Origin: Oscillospiraceae bacterium
GTDB taxonomy: Bacteria > Bacillota > Clostridia > Oscillospirales > Oscillospiraceae
NCBI GenBank assembly: GCA_009784725.1
Contig: WQXS01000019.1
Coordinates: 1-37,965, forward strand
Length of the DNA stretch: 37,965 nt
Direction: 5' to 3'
Shown here: positions 1-7,203 of the stretch, in pieces
Position numbering within the stretch: the first letter of the stretch is position 1
Layout of the letters: every line of letters starts with the position of its first letter
Translations under genes and position numbers: made by a program
Notes under the pieces: generated by a model
The model's database searches: none
What the model was told of the DNA's origin: nothing
Seen by the model: the letters and a program-made list of their open reading frames with translations, nothing else

Positions 1-129
1 AATGCAGGATATACACTCGATTTTGCTGATATTGATGTTGATGACCTTATGGTAGCTACAATTCATTCAGCACGAGGTGTTCGAGATGGATTAACCAAAA
101 TATTTTCATCTGCAATAAACCTTGCATAA
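1..129 (+). CDS. possible 3' end of a plus-strand gene (partial)
   Basis: Frame 1 is open from the first base to a TAA at 127-129 and gives about 42 residues, ending in IFSSAINLA. The peptide is acidic in its first half (DFADIDVDD) and looks protein-like, but no family is recognised. It would overlap the convergent minus-strand gene by about 67 bases, which is more than is usual, so one of the two C-terminal ends is probably wrong or disrupted. The start lies outside the window. Low confidence. Confidence 0.25.
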   Translation, partial: NAGYTLDFADIDVDDLMVATIHSARGVRDGLTKIFSSAINLA

Positions 130-503
130 TAACCATATATGCACAATAATTTATAAGAACTCCAATCGGCGAGCGGCACATCATCTTGCATAGCGTTATA
201 TAAAAATTTTGGTGAGCCGGAAAATACATGAGGTGTTGTTCCGTCTTTTTTACGTCCGAAATCAGTCAGGTAATACGAATAGTTTGTAATTTCATTTTTC
301 AACTTTTTAACGACTTCAATCAACGTATTGTGGTACTCCTGTAATGCTTGTTCATTTATACTCTCTCCGCCGTGGTTCATATTATGCATAAAAAGAGTAA
401 GTGCCTCATCCCAAACGGATCCGGATTGCAAAAAACGTGTGTGAGACGGCATATTATCCTGAGCATATCGAAACAAGTCAAAAACCAAGTCTCCCCTTGC
501 CAA
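63..503 (-). CDS. hypothetical protein, translationally coupled to XRE regulator
   Basis: This is a 146-residue soluble protein of unrecognised family, without a signal peptide or an obvious membrane segment. It looks mostly helical, with a hydrophobic core around LLCIYGYYARFIADEN near the C-terminus. The start is TTG at 501-503. It lies three bases after the TAA of the upstream XRE gene, in the same frame, and has a good GGGAG ribosome site seven bases upstream that sits inside the end of the XRE gene. Translational coupling, and so a shared role with the regulator, is likely. The C-terminus may be affected by whatever lies at the window edge. No function is proposed. Confidence 0.5.
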   Translation of the reverse strand: MARGDLVFDLFRYAQDNMPSHTRFLQSGSVWDEALTLFMHNMNHGGESINEQALQEYHNTLIEVVKKLKNEITNYSYYLTDFGRKKDGTTPHVFSGSPKFLYNAMQDDVPLADWSSYKLLCIYGYYARFIADENILVNPSRTPRAE

Positions 504-506
504 ATT

Positions 507-1295
507 TTATCTCCCAAGAATCCATGTCATTATTTCTGCAACCCAATCCCAAGTATCCGGATATTGGTCTAAAATTACCTGTTTTACTTCCTGTCCGCTG
601 ATAGAGGAAAAGTCACCTGCTCCCGAAGTATCTATAAATTCAAAAACACCTCTTACTTTTCTGCCTACAGCAATCGGAGCATATGCATTATCACCCACAG
701 CTACCCGGGATGCAAGCGATAATGCACCTAAAGAATAGACACCTATAGATATTGCACCTATTGTGAGAAGACCTATTGCGATCGCTCCAATGGAGAAAGC
801 ACCTATTGAAATACTGCCGACAGCCATGAGTAATCCAATGGATAACAACCCAAAACTTAATAATCCTAAACTGACAAGTCCGAGAGATAAAAATCCTGTT
901 GATACAAGACCGATAGATATTAAACCTGTTGCAATATTTCCGATTGCAATTACACCTTTTGCTTTCTTTACCCCAAATCCGATATGAACGTGTAAAAGCG
1001 GCAATCCGTTAAAAGTTCTCTCGCTTTTATATTCGTATACATTACCCCGGTTTACCCAATATGGTATTGAAATTGTGTTCTGATAATCAATTTCAGTATC
1101 GACATCCTTTAGTAAACTGTCAACTGTTACCCCGAATATTTCGCTTAGTATGACCAGCTTATCCGTTTCGGGATATGCTCCCCCGCTTTCCCATTTAGAA
1201 ACCGACTGCCGGGATACCTGCATCATTTCTGCAAGCTCCTCTTGAGACAATCCCTTTTCTTTGCGAAGGTTTTGAATTTTTTCATGAAATTTCAT
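507..1295 (-). CDS. XRE-family HTH regulator with glycine-pentad repeat domain
   Basis: The protein has 262 residues. Residues 1-65 are a typical Cro/CI-type helix-turn-helix ([20 protein letters not shown], then [12 protein letters not shown]), so DNA binding is expected. Residues about 115-192 form a hydrophobic tract with glycine at every fifth position: 119 to 154 in one register, then 160 to 190 after a one-residue slip. The unit is roughly x-S/A-I-G-x. This is either membrane-embedded or a compact beta-solenoid; Clostridia encode other XRE proteins with similar tails, of unknown function. The C-terminal 60 residues are soluble. ATG at 1293-1295 follows a GGTGG ribosome site. It probably controls itself and the downstream hypothetical gene; palindromic sequence lies upstream. 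Confidence 0.8.
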   Translation of the reverse strand: MKFHEKIQNLRKEKGLSQEELAEMMQVSRQSVSKWESGGAYPETDKLVILSEIFGVTVDSLLKDVDTEIDYQNTISIPYWVNRGNVYEYKSERTFNGLPLLHVHIGFGVKKAKGVIAIGNIATGLISIGLVSTGFLSLGLVSLGLLSFGLLSIGLLMAVGSISIGAFSIGAIAIGLLTIGAISIGVYSLGALSLASRVAVGDNAYAPIAVGRKVRGVFEFIDTSGAGDFSSISGQEVKQVILDQYPDTWDWVAEIMTWILGR

Positions 1296-1383
1296 TTAAT
1301 CCACCATCCTTAATATTTATGAAGTCTGTTTTTATACGCATGTAGACTCCATATTTAATGGTTCTGATTTTAATAATACACAC

Positions 1384-1392
1384 ATTATAACA
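1384..1392 (-). promoter_or_regulatory. extended -10 promoter of the XRE gene
   Basis: On the minus strand the sequence reads TGTTATAAT, an extended -10 element about 90 bases upstream of the XRE start codon. A TTGACA lies further upstream, but the 25-base gap is too long for a standard -35. The leader of about 80 bases contains no clear hairpin. Confidence 0.45.
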
Positions 1393-1396
1393 CTAC

Positions 1397-1449
1397 CAAC
1401 CAATGATTGCTTTTTGTCAACTTTTGGTTGCATTTTATAAAACGCAACC
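1397..1449. promoter_or_regulatory. possible operator: CAACC/GGTTG inverted half-sites and 24-bp palindrome
   Basis: A near-perfect 24-bp palindrome with no spacer (1426-1449, GGTTGCATTTTA followed by TAAAACGCAACC, one mismatched pair) lies directly upstream of the XRE promoter. Another CAACC at 1397-1401 is inverted relative to GGTTG at 1426-1430. Repeated half-sites beside the promoter of a helix-turn-helix gene suggest an autoregulatory operator. This is inference only. Confidence 0.4.
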
Positions 1450-1460
1450 TATATTATCCA

Positions 1461-1497
1461 ATAAAAAACGGAAACGCACAACATATTTGTACGTTTC
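1461..1497 (-). terminator. Rho-independent terminator of aspS
   Basis: On the minus strand an 11-bp stem (GAAACGTACAA with TTGTGCGTTTC, one G-U pair) closes a five-base loop and is followed by CGTTTTTTATT. It lies 47 bases after the aspS stop codon. Confidence 0.8.
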
Positions 1498-1543
1498 TGT
1501 TTGGATAACCGGTTTTTCTGCCGTCTTATACGTATATAGTGAT

Positions 1544-3403
1544 TCAAGTTAAACGGATTCCCAGTTCTTCTAATTGCTTGTTATCAACTATATCCGGGCA
1601 GGCAGTCAGGAGTTCCGAGGCGTTTTGAACTTTCGGGAAGGCTATAACATCACGGATGCTGCTGAGTCCTGCAAGGTGCATGACTATTCTGTCGAGTCCG
1701 TAGGCAATGCCGCCGTGCGGCGGTGTTCCGTACTTAAATGCTTCAATTAAATGTCCAAACTGCTCCAGGGCTTTTTCATCGGAAAATCCGAGTGCTCTGA
1801 ACATACGTTTTTGCAGTTCAGGCGTATTAATCCGTATTGAACCGCCGCCAAGCTCCGAACCGTTAAGAACCAGGTCATATGCTTTTGCACGGCAATTTAT
1901 CTTATCTGTTTCAAGAAGGTCAATATCTTCATCCATTGGAGCAGTGAACGGGTGATGCTTTGCAACAAACCGTTCATCCTCCTGCGAATATTCAAATAAC
2001 GGGAACTCTGTTATCCAGACAAATTCGTATTTTGGAATACAATGGTCCGGATTGCTTCGTGCTCCCTGTGCGCCACAGATTGCTCCCTGTGCGCCACAGA
2101 TTGCGCTCGCAATGACGGATGGGTCGGCTATGAGCCCTAAACGTTTTGCACATTCTATGCGTAAAGCTCCGAGTGATGCAAAAACAACGTCATCTTTTAC
2201 GTCTGCAACGATTAGAATTAACCCACCCGCTTTTGCACCTGCACGGGTTAATATTGCGTTATTCTCATCTTCTGTTAAAAACTTCGCATAAGAAGAGGAC
2301 ATACTCCCCTCTTCATTGCTTGGATAGTTTTCGCCAAGCTTTGTCCACGCAAGCCCTCTTGCTCCATATGTTTTAACAAATTCAACGAGCGCATCAATCT
2401 GTTTCCGGGGCATTGTCCCTCCGCCGGGTACATAAATCATCCTTACACTTCCGCCGTTTTTTACAGGTTCCGTGAAGACTTTAAATTCACATTTCCCGAC
2501 AATATCACTTATATCACACAGCTCAAGTCCAAATCTCATATCAGGTTTGTCAGAGCCGAATCTGTCCATCGCTTCTCGCCATTTAAGCCTTTTAATCGGC
2601 AAAGAAATATCGACACCAAGTATTTCACCAAATAATCTTTTAATATACCCCTCGTTCATTGAGATAACATCTTCTTCGTCCGCAAATGACATTTCAAGAT
2701 CAATTTGCGTAAACTCAGGCTGACGGTCTGCACGCAGGTCTTCATCCCTGAAGCAGCGGACTATCTGCATATATCTGTCAAATCCTGCAAGCATCAATAG
2801 CTGCTTGTATTGCTGCGGCGATTGAGGAAGTGCATAAAATTTCCCGCGATGAACACGGCTTGGCACAAGATAATCTCTTGCTCCCTCGGGAGTTGATTTC
2901 GTGAGCATGGGTGTTTCAATTTCATAAAAACCCTGTTCATCAAAATAATCGCGCGTTATTTTTGCTGCTTTGTGCCGAAGTTCAATATTTCTTTGCATAT
3001 CGGGACGCCGCAAGTCAAGATAGCGGTATTTTAGCAGTAAAGCATCATTAACATCGGTATTTTCTTCAATTTCAAACGGCGGGGTTTCCGCTGTTGAAAT
3101 AATGTTTAATGACGTAACCTCAAGCTCGATGTCACCTGTCGGAAGTGCAGGATTTTTTGCAGATCGCTCCCGCACTGTCCCGGCTGCTTGTATTACAAAT
3201 TCGCTGCGCAATGTAACTGCAGCATCAAAAACATCTCTGCAAGTATTTTCATCAAAAGCCAGTTGCAATATACCCGACCGGTCACGTAAATCTATAAACA
3301 GCAACTGTCCGAGGTCACGGCGGCGCTGAACCCATCCGCAAACTGAAATTTCCTTCCCGATACTATCAATACGCGGCTGTCCGCAATAAATTGTCCGTTT
3401 CAT
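1544..3403 (-). CDS. aspS: aspartyl-tRNA synthetase
   Basis: Class II aminoacyl-tRNA synthetase that charges tRNA-Asp (or tRNA-Asp/Asn if non-discriminating). The N-terminal OB-fold anticodon-binding domain contains VCGWVQRRRDLGQLLFIDLRD. The catalytic core has the usual motifs, including the FRDEDLRADRQPEFTQIDLE stretch and, near the end, GIAYGLDRIVM. A GAD-type insertion domain lies between. The length is 619 residues against about 590 for the family. The excess is explained by about 28 extra residues at roughly 428-456 that carry AICGAQG twice in tandem. These are encoded by a dispersed repeat (2051-2117) inserted in frame. ATG at 3401-3403 follows AAGGAG. It is a single-gene unit with its own promoter and terminator, divergent from pyrE. 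Confidence 0.97.
   Translation of the reverse strand: MKRTIYCGQPRIDSIGKEISVCGWVQRRRDLGQLLFIDLRDRSGILQLAFDENTCRDVFDAAVTLRSEFVIQAAGTVRERSAKNPALPTGDIELEVTSLNIISTAETPPFEIEENTDVNDALLLKYRYLDLRRPDMQRNIELRHKAAKITRDYFDEQGFYEIETPMLTKSTPEGARDYLVPSRVHRGKFYALPQSPQQYKQLLMLAGFDRYMQIVRCFRDEDLRADRQPEFTQIDLEMSFADEEDVISMNEGYIKRLFGEILGVDISLPIKRLKWREAMDRFGSDKPDMRFGLELCDISDIVGKCEFKVFTEPVKNGGSVRMIYVPGGGTMPRKQIDALVEFVKTYGARGLAWTKLGENYPSNEEGSMSSSYAKFLTEDENNAILTRAGAKAGGLILIVADVKDDVVFASLGALRIECAKRLGLIADPSVIASAICGAQGAICGAQGARSNPDHCIPKYEFVWITEFPLFEYSQEDERFVAKHHPFTAPMDEDIDLLETDKINCRAKAYDLVLNGSELGGGSIRINTPELQKRMFRALGFSDEKALEQFGHLIEAFKYGTPPHGGIAYGLDRIVMHLAGLSSIRDVIAFPKVQNASELLTACPDIVDNKQLEELGIRLT
2051..2117 (-). repeat. dispersed palindromic repeat inserted in frame in aspS, with 21-bp tandem duplication
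   Basis: Read on the minus strand, the element starts CGTCATTGCGAGC and ends GCACGAAGCAATCC. This resembles a short intergenic repeat type common in bacterial genomes. Between the ends a 21-bp unit is present twice without mismatch (2060-2080 and 2081-2101). The reading frame is preserved, and the unit is translated as AICGAQG twice. Confidence 0.75.
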
Positions 3404-3432
3404 TTATTTGCTCCTTAATTTACTCGGAAATC

Positions 3433-3441
3433 AGTATAACA
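3433..3441 (-). promoter_or_regulatory. extended -10 promoter of aspS
   Basis: The minus strand reads TGTTATACT (TG-n-TATACT) about 30 bases upstream of the aspS start codon. No convincing -35 is present, as is common for extended -10 promoters. Confidence 0.45.
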
Positions 3442-3469
3442 ACTTTTTCTCAAAATTGGTATATATTTG

Positions 3470-3510
3470 TTAAATAAGACATGCTTATGTCTTATTTAAT
3501 GTGATATACT
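3470..3510 (+). promoter_or_regulatory. pyrE promoter with perfect 13-bp inverted repeat
   Basis: A perfect inverted repeat (3470-3482 TTAAATAAGACAT, loop GCTT, 3487-3499) occupies the -35 zone. It lies immediately upstream of an extended -10 element, TGATATACT (3502-3510). The palindrome is upstream of the expected transcription start (about 3517), so it should act as DNA, for example as an operator, rather than as an RNA hairpin. The block AATGTGATATACTA recurs exactly at the promoter in front of the U32 peptidase gene (22924-22937). Confidence 0.55.
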
Positions 3511-3542
3511 AGCTTGAATAAAAAACGGGAGCATTAAAAAAT

Positions 3543-4184
3543 ATGTTAAATAAAAATGATTTCATCACATTCATGCAGGATGCGGGAGTCCTGACTTTTG
3601 GGGATTTTACCACAAAAAGCGAGCGGAAAACACCTTATTTCGTGAATACGGGGAATTATAAAACCGGAAAACATATTTCTGTTTTAGGGGATTATTATGC
3701 CGATTTGATTATCAAAAGCGGTGAGAAATATGACGCTCTTTACGGTCCCGCATATAAAGGAATTACTCTTGCAGCCGCTGCTGCAGGTTCCTTATACCGT
3801 AATCACGGAATTGACAAACCTTACTTTTTTAACCGAAAAGAAGCCAAAGACCATGGTGAAGGCGGTTCGCTTATCGGATATAAACCAAAAGACGGAGATA
3901 AAATCATTATCATTGAGGATGTTGTCACTGCCGGCACCGCCGTAAGAGAAAGTCTGCAGCTCTTAAAAGCAGCAGCCGATGTTACGGTAACCGCTCTTTT
4001 TGTCTCAGTTGACAGAATGGAACGAGGAACGGGAGCGCTCTCTACACTTAATGAATTAAAATCAGAGCACAATATAAATGTTTATACAATAATAAACGCA
4101 AGAGATATAATCGATTCATTCCCGCAAGGCGATGAAAGAATAGATAAAATGGAAACATATCTCAGTGAGTATGGCGGGCGGTAA
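3543..4184 (+). CDS. pyrE: orotate phosphoribosyltransferase
   Basis: Converts orotate and PRPP to orotidine 5'-monophosphate in de novo pyrimidine synthesis (cytosol). It has 213 residues, normal for the family. The type I PRTase PRPP-binding motif IIIIEDVVTAGTA is at about residues 119-132. The N-terminal GDFTTKSERKTPYFVNTGNY and the GPAYKGI loop are typical of PyrE, and the flexible-loop RKEAKDHGEGG is present. ATG at 3543 follows GGGAG. Other pyr genes are not in the window; pyrE stands in front of uvrB with an 84-base gap that holds a dispersed repeat. The palindromic promoter upstream may provide regulation. Confidence 0.95.
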   Translation: MLNKNDFITFMQDAGVLTFGDFTTKSERKTPYFVNTGNYKTGKHISVLGDYYADLIIKSGEKYDALYGPAYKGITLAAAAAGSLYRNHGIDKPYFFNRKEAKDHGEGGSLIGYKPKDGDKIIIIEDVVTAGTAVRESLQLLKAAADVTVTALFVSVDRMERGTGALSTLNELKSEHNINVYTIINARDIIDSFPQGDERIDKMETYLSEYGGR

Positions 4185-4222
4185 CCGGTAAAACAATATG
4201 TTTTCTTTGATATGAAGCACTT

Positions 4223-4250
4223 AAGATTCTTCGCTTTACTCAGAATGACA
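4223..4250 (-). repeat. short dispersed repeat copy upstream of uvrB
   Basis: On the minus strand this reads TGTCATTCTGAG followed by TAAAGCGAAGAATCTT. It has the GTCATTCTGAGC-AAGCGAAGAATC layout of a widespread bacterial intergenic repeat and begins with the same GTCAT block as the copies in aspS and at 35890-35916. It ends 18 bases before the uvrB start codon, so it lies in the uvrB leader. Confidence 0.55.
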
Positions 4251-4268
4251 ACAATAAATGAGGTGTAA

Positions 4269-6227
4269 ATGGCACAGTTCAAAGTAATCAGCGAGTTTAA
4301 CCCCGCAGGCGGACAACCCGAAGCAATTGAAGCACTCGCAAACGGGCTTGGTTTGGGTTTTGACGAGCAGACCTTGCTCGGTGTAACAGGCTCGGGCAAA
4401 ACATATACAATGGCAAAAATAATTGAAAAAGTACAAAGACCAACCCTTGTGCTTGCTCATAACAAAGCCCTTGCGGCACAGCTATGCAGCGAGTTCAGAG
4501 AGTTTTTTCCCGAAAACTCGGTTGAGTTTTTTGTAAGCTATTATGATTATTACCAACCCGAGGCATATATGCCGACCACAGATACGTACATTGAAAAGGA
4601 CAGCTCAATAAACGATGAAATTGAGCGTTTGCGCCACTCGGCTACCTCTGCACTTTTCGAACGGCGTGATGTTATTGTAATCTCATCCGTCAGCTGCATC
4701 TACGGTCTTGGTGACCCTATTGATTACAGCAGTATGGTCATTTCATTACGGCAAGGCGCACATTTAAGCCGTGATGAGCTTCTCGCCAAGCTTGTTGAAA
4801 TACGTTATGAACGTAACGATATTGCATTTGAAAGAAATGCCTTTCGTGTAAGGGGAGATACGGTTGAAATATATCCCACCTATGCTCATGATTATGCGGT
4901 GCGGGTTGAATTTTTCGGCGACGAAATAGAACGTATCAGCGAAATTCATGTTGTAACGGGGTCAGCTACAAGAGAGCTTTCACACGCTGCAATCTACCCT
5001 GCATCACATTACGTTACAACAGAAGAAAAAATCCAAAACGCAATTGCATATATAAAAAACGAAATGAATGAACGCCTTGATTATTTTGAAGCAAACAATA
5101 AACTGGTTGAAGCTCAAAGACTTGGGCAGCGTACAATGTATGATGTCGAAATGCTGACAGAGCTCGGTTATTGCAATGGTATAGAAAACTACTCCCGTAT
5201 AATCACCGGAAGAGAGCCGGGCAGTGCGCCTATGACATTGCTTGACTATTTTCCGAAGGATTTTCTTATGTTTATTGATGAATGCCATGTTACGATTCCG
5301 CAGGTCCGCGCAATGTATGCAGGTGACAGGTCCCGCAAGGACAACCTCATCAATTACGGTTTTCGCCTGCCTTCAGCATATGACAACAGACCGCTCAATT
5401 TTGATGAGTTTAACGAGCGGTTAAATCAGGTTATCTATGTATCTGCAACACCGGGTGAATATGAACGTTCACGCTCAAGTCAGGTTGTAGAGCAGGTAAT
5501 ACGTCCGACAGGACTTCTTGATCCTGAGATTTCCGTCCGCCCGGTCGAAGGTCAGATTGATGACCTTATTTCCGAAATAAATATCCGCTCTGCAAATAAT
5601 GAGCGTGTACTGATAACAACGCTTACAAAAAAAATGGCAGAAGACTTAACCGCATTTCTAAAAAGCGCAGGCATAAAAGTCCGATACCTGCACCATGATA
5701 TAACTACAACCGAGCGAATGGAAATAATCCGCGACCTGCGCCTCGGAGAGTTTGATGTTCTGGTAGGAATAAATCTGCTTCGTGAGGGTCTCGACTTGCC
5801 CGAGGTTTCCCTTGTTGCAATACTGGATGCGGATAAGGAAGGCTTCCTGAGAAGTGCAACATCGCTGATTCAGACAATAGGGCGCGCAGCAAGAAATGTT
5901 TCCGGTCTTGTAATTATGTATGCGGATAGAGTCACCCCTTCAATGAGTATTGCAATTGAGGAAACAGACATCCGCAGAGATAAACAAAAAGCATTTAATG
6001 AAGCCAACGGAATCGTACCGAAAACCATCATTAAAAATGTAAGAGACCTGCTTGAAATCTCCAAGCGTGACTCCACGGCAGAAGTTGACGGCGTCAAGCT
6101 TACCAAGCGAGAGCGTGATGAAGAAGTAAGAAGGCTCGAAAAAGAAATGGCCGCTGCTGCGAAGCTGCTCGAATTCGAGTATGCAGCTGCACTGCGCGAC
6201 CGTATTATTGAACTTAAAGGGAATTAA
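4269..6227 (+). CDS. uvrB: excinuclease ABC subunit B
   Basis: DNA damage-verifying helicase-like subunit of UvrABC nucleotide excision repair, loaded by UvrA and recruiting UvrC. It has 652 residues, the normal length. Walker A GVTGSGKT is at residues 38-45, the beta-hairpin region [12 protein letters not shown] at about 94-105, the DEAD-like [11 protein letters not shown] near 335, and helicase motif [11 protein letters not shown] near 535. A C-terminal UVR domain ([14 protein letters not shown]) would contact UvrC. ATG at 4269 follows GAGGTG. The stop codon overlaps the convergent DUF368 gene by four bases. In many Bacillota uvrB and uvrA are adjacent; here uvrA is about 22 kb away. Confidence 0.97.
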   Translation: MAQFKVISEFNPAGGQPEAIEALANGLGLGFDEQTLLGVTGSGKTYTMAKIIEKVQRPTLVLAHNKALAAQLCSEFREFFPENSVEFFVSYYDYYQPEAYMPTTDTYIEKDSSINDEIERLRHSATSALFERRDVIVISSVSCIYGLGDPIDYSSMVISLRQGAHLSRDELLAKLVEIRYERNDIAFERNAFRVRGDTVEIYPTYAHDYAVRVEFFGDEIERISEIHVVTGSATRELSHAAIYPASHYVTTEEKIQNAIAYIKNEMNERLDYFEANNKLVEAQRLGQRTMYDVEMLTELGYCNGIENYSRIITGREPGSAPMTLLDYFPKDFLMFIDECHVTIPQVRAMYAGDRSRKDNLINYGFRLPSAYDNRPLNFDEFNERLNQVIYVSATPGEYERSRSSQVVEQVIRPTGLLDPEISVRPVEGQIDDLISEINIRSANNERVLITTLTKKMAEDLTAFLKSAGIKVRYLHHDITTTERMEIIRDLRLGEFDVLVGINLLREGLDLPEVSLVAILDADKEGFLRSATSLIQTIGRAARNVSGLVIMYADRVTPSMSIAIEETDIRRDKQKAFNEANGIVPKTIIKNVRDLLEISKRDSTAEVDGVKLTKRERDEEVRRLEKEMAAAAKLLEFEYAAALRDRIIELKGN

Positions 6228-7186
6228 TCGGCTTCTCCGGATATACTTTCATCTGATATACCGGAAGAACCGTCCCCTTGACTTATTGCGTTAGAACTGC
6301 CTTCCGGAGAAACTGCCACTTCTTCGCCGGATTCGGTTCTGTTCATTATTCTCCCGAGTACCATAAACATAATGGAAATACAAAAACCGGCTGCAAGCAT
6401 TATTCCGCCAAGTGTCCATGTGAAATTTTCTTCCGAGAGAAAATGGCTTTGGTATGCTATGCCAATTAATGAGCCGAACTGGAAACCAAGAACCGTTGTG
6501 TTTGATATCCCCGGATGTTTATCAAACACATATTTTATTCCTTTAGCCGTACACATCAAACCGATTACAGTACATAAAATAAATAATCCGATTGGTACTA
6601 TAAATGAAAAATTCATTCGCATCAGTGCTTCAGCGGCATATAACAGCGGACCGTATACTCCGAGTACAACAAGCACCGTCGAAAGACTCATTCCCGGTAT
6701 AAATGCAGTTATTCCTGCCGCAAAACCTCCCAACGCAAGCCCCCGCCAATCCGCCATTGAAGCAGTATCACCGGACATAAGTCCTTCTCCCGAAGCGAAG
6801 ACACTGACAGTAACAGCAATGGCACAAGCAATTGCGGCACCGATAAGATATATCGGTTTAAATCCGATTTTTCTGACTTCGATAAAAACAAGCGGAATAC
6901 TTCCTGCAATTAATCCTATGAAAAGCAGGTAAACCGCCTTTTCATAGGAGTCAAAAAGCTGCCTGAAAGCAAGTACAAAGACCACCGCACTTACCAGTAC
7001 TCCGACTCCGAGAGGAATACAATAAAAAATGTTTTCCTTAAGCTTTTTAAATGGATTTGATATTATCCGCACAAGCTCATGATAAATACCCATTGCGATT
7101 GCAACAAGACTTCCGCTGAAGCCCGGTGCAAAAACACTTAGACCTAAAAAAAATCCGCACAAAATTCTATATAAAAACTTTTTCAT
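6224..7186 (-). CDS. DUF368 family polytopic membrane protein
   Basis: The protein has 320 residues with about eight hydrophobic segments. The family-typical start is [25 protein letters not shown], and a second copy of the theme, [29 protein letters not shown], lies near residue 155. This internal duplication resembles undecaprenyl-phosphate carriers. DUF368 proteins have been implicated in recycling C55-P across the membrane; that role is family knowledge, not visible here. The last 40 residues are a soluble Ser/Gly/Glu-rich tail that contains the dispersed 18-mer at 6266-6283. The gene follows hisS after 17 bases and ends in a four-base convergent overlap with uvrB. Confidence 0.85.
   Translation of the reverse strand: MKKFLYRILCGFFLGLSVFAPGFSGSLVAIAMGIYHELVRIISNPFKKLKENIFYCIPLGVGVLVSAVVFVLAFRQLFDSYEKAVYLLFIGLIAGSIPLVFIEVRKIGFKPIYLIGAAIACAIAVTVSVFASGEGLMSGDTASMADWRGLALGGFAAGITAFIPGMSLSTVLVVLGVYGPLLYAAEALMRMNFSFIVPIGLFILCTVIGLMCTAKGIKYVFDKHPGISNTTVLGFQFGSLIGIAYQSHFLSEENFTWTLGGIMLAAGFCISIMFMVLGRIMNRTESGEEVAVSPEGSSNAISQGDGSSGISDESISGEAD
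6266..6283 (-). repeat. 18-bp dispersed repeat in the DUF368 tail
   Basis: The minus strand reads AGTCAAGGGGACGGTTCT, an exact 18-base match to 21858-21875 on the plus strand inside dusB. Relative to the host gene the orientation is opposite in the two cases. Here it encodes SQGDGS in the hydrophilic C-terminal tail. Confidence 0.7.
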
Positions 7187-7203
7187 ATAAATTATCTCAC
7201 TTT

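Noticed and set aside
3404-3542. pyrimidine attenuator or riboswitch before pyrE
   Set aside because: The inverted repeat lies upstream of the predicted transcription start, and the transcribed leader is only about 25 bases long.
6224-6227. bidirectional terminator between uvrB and DUF368
   Set aside because: The genes overlap by four bases and no stable hairpin with a T run was seen around the junction.
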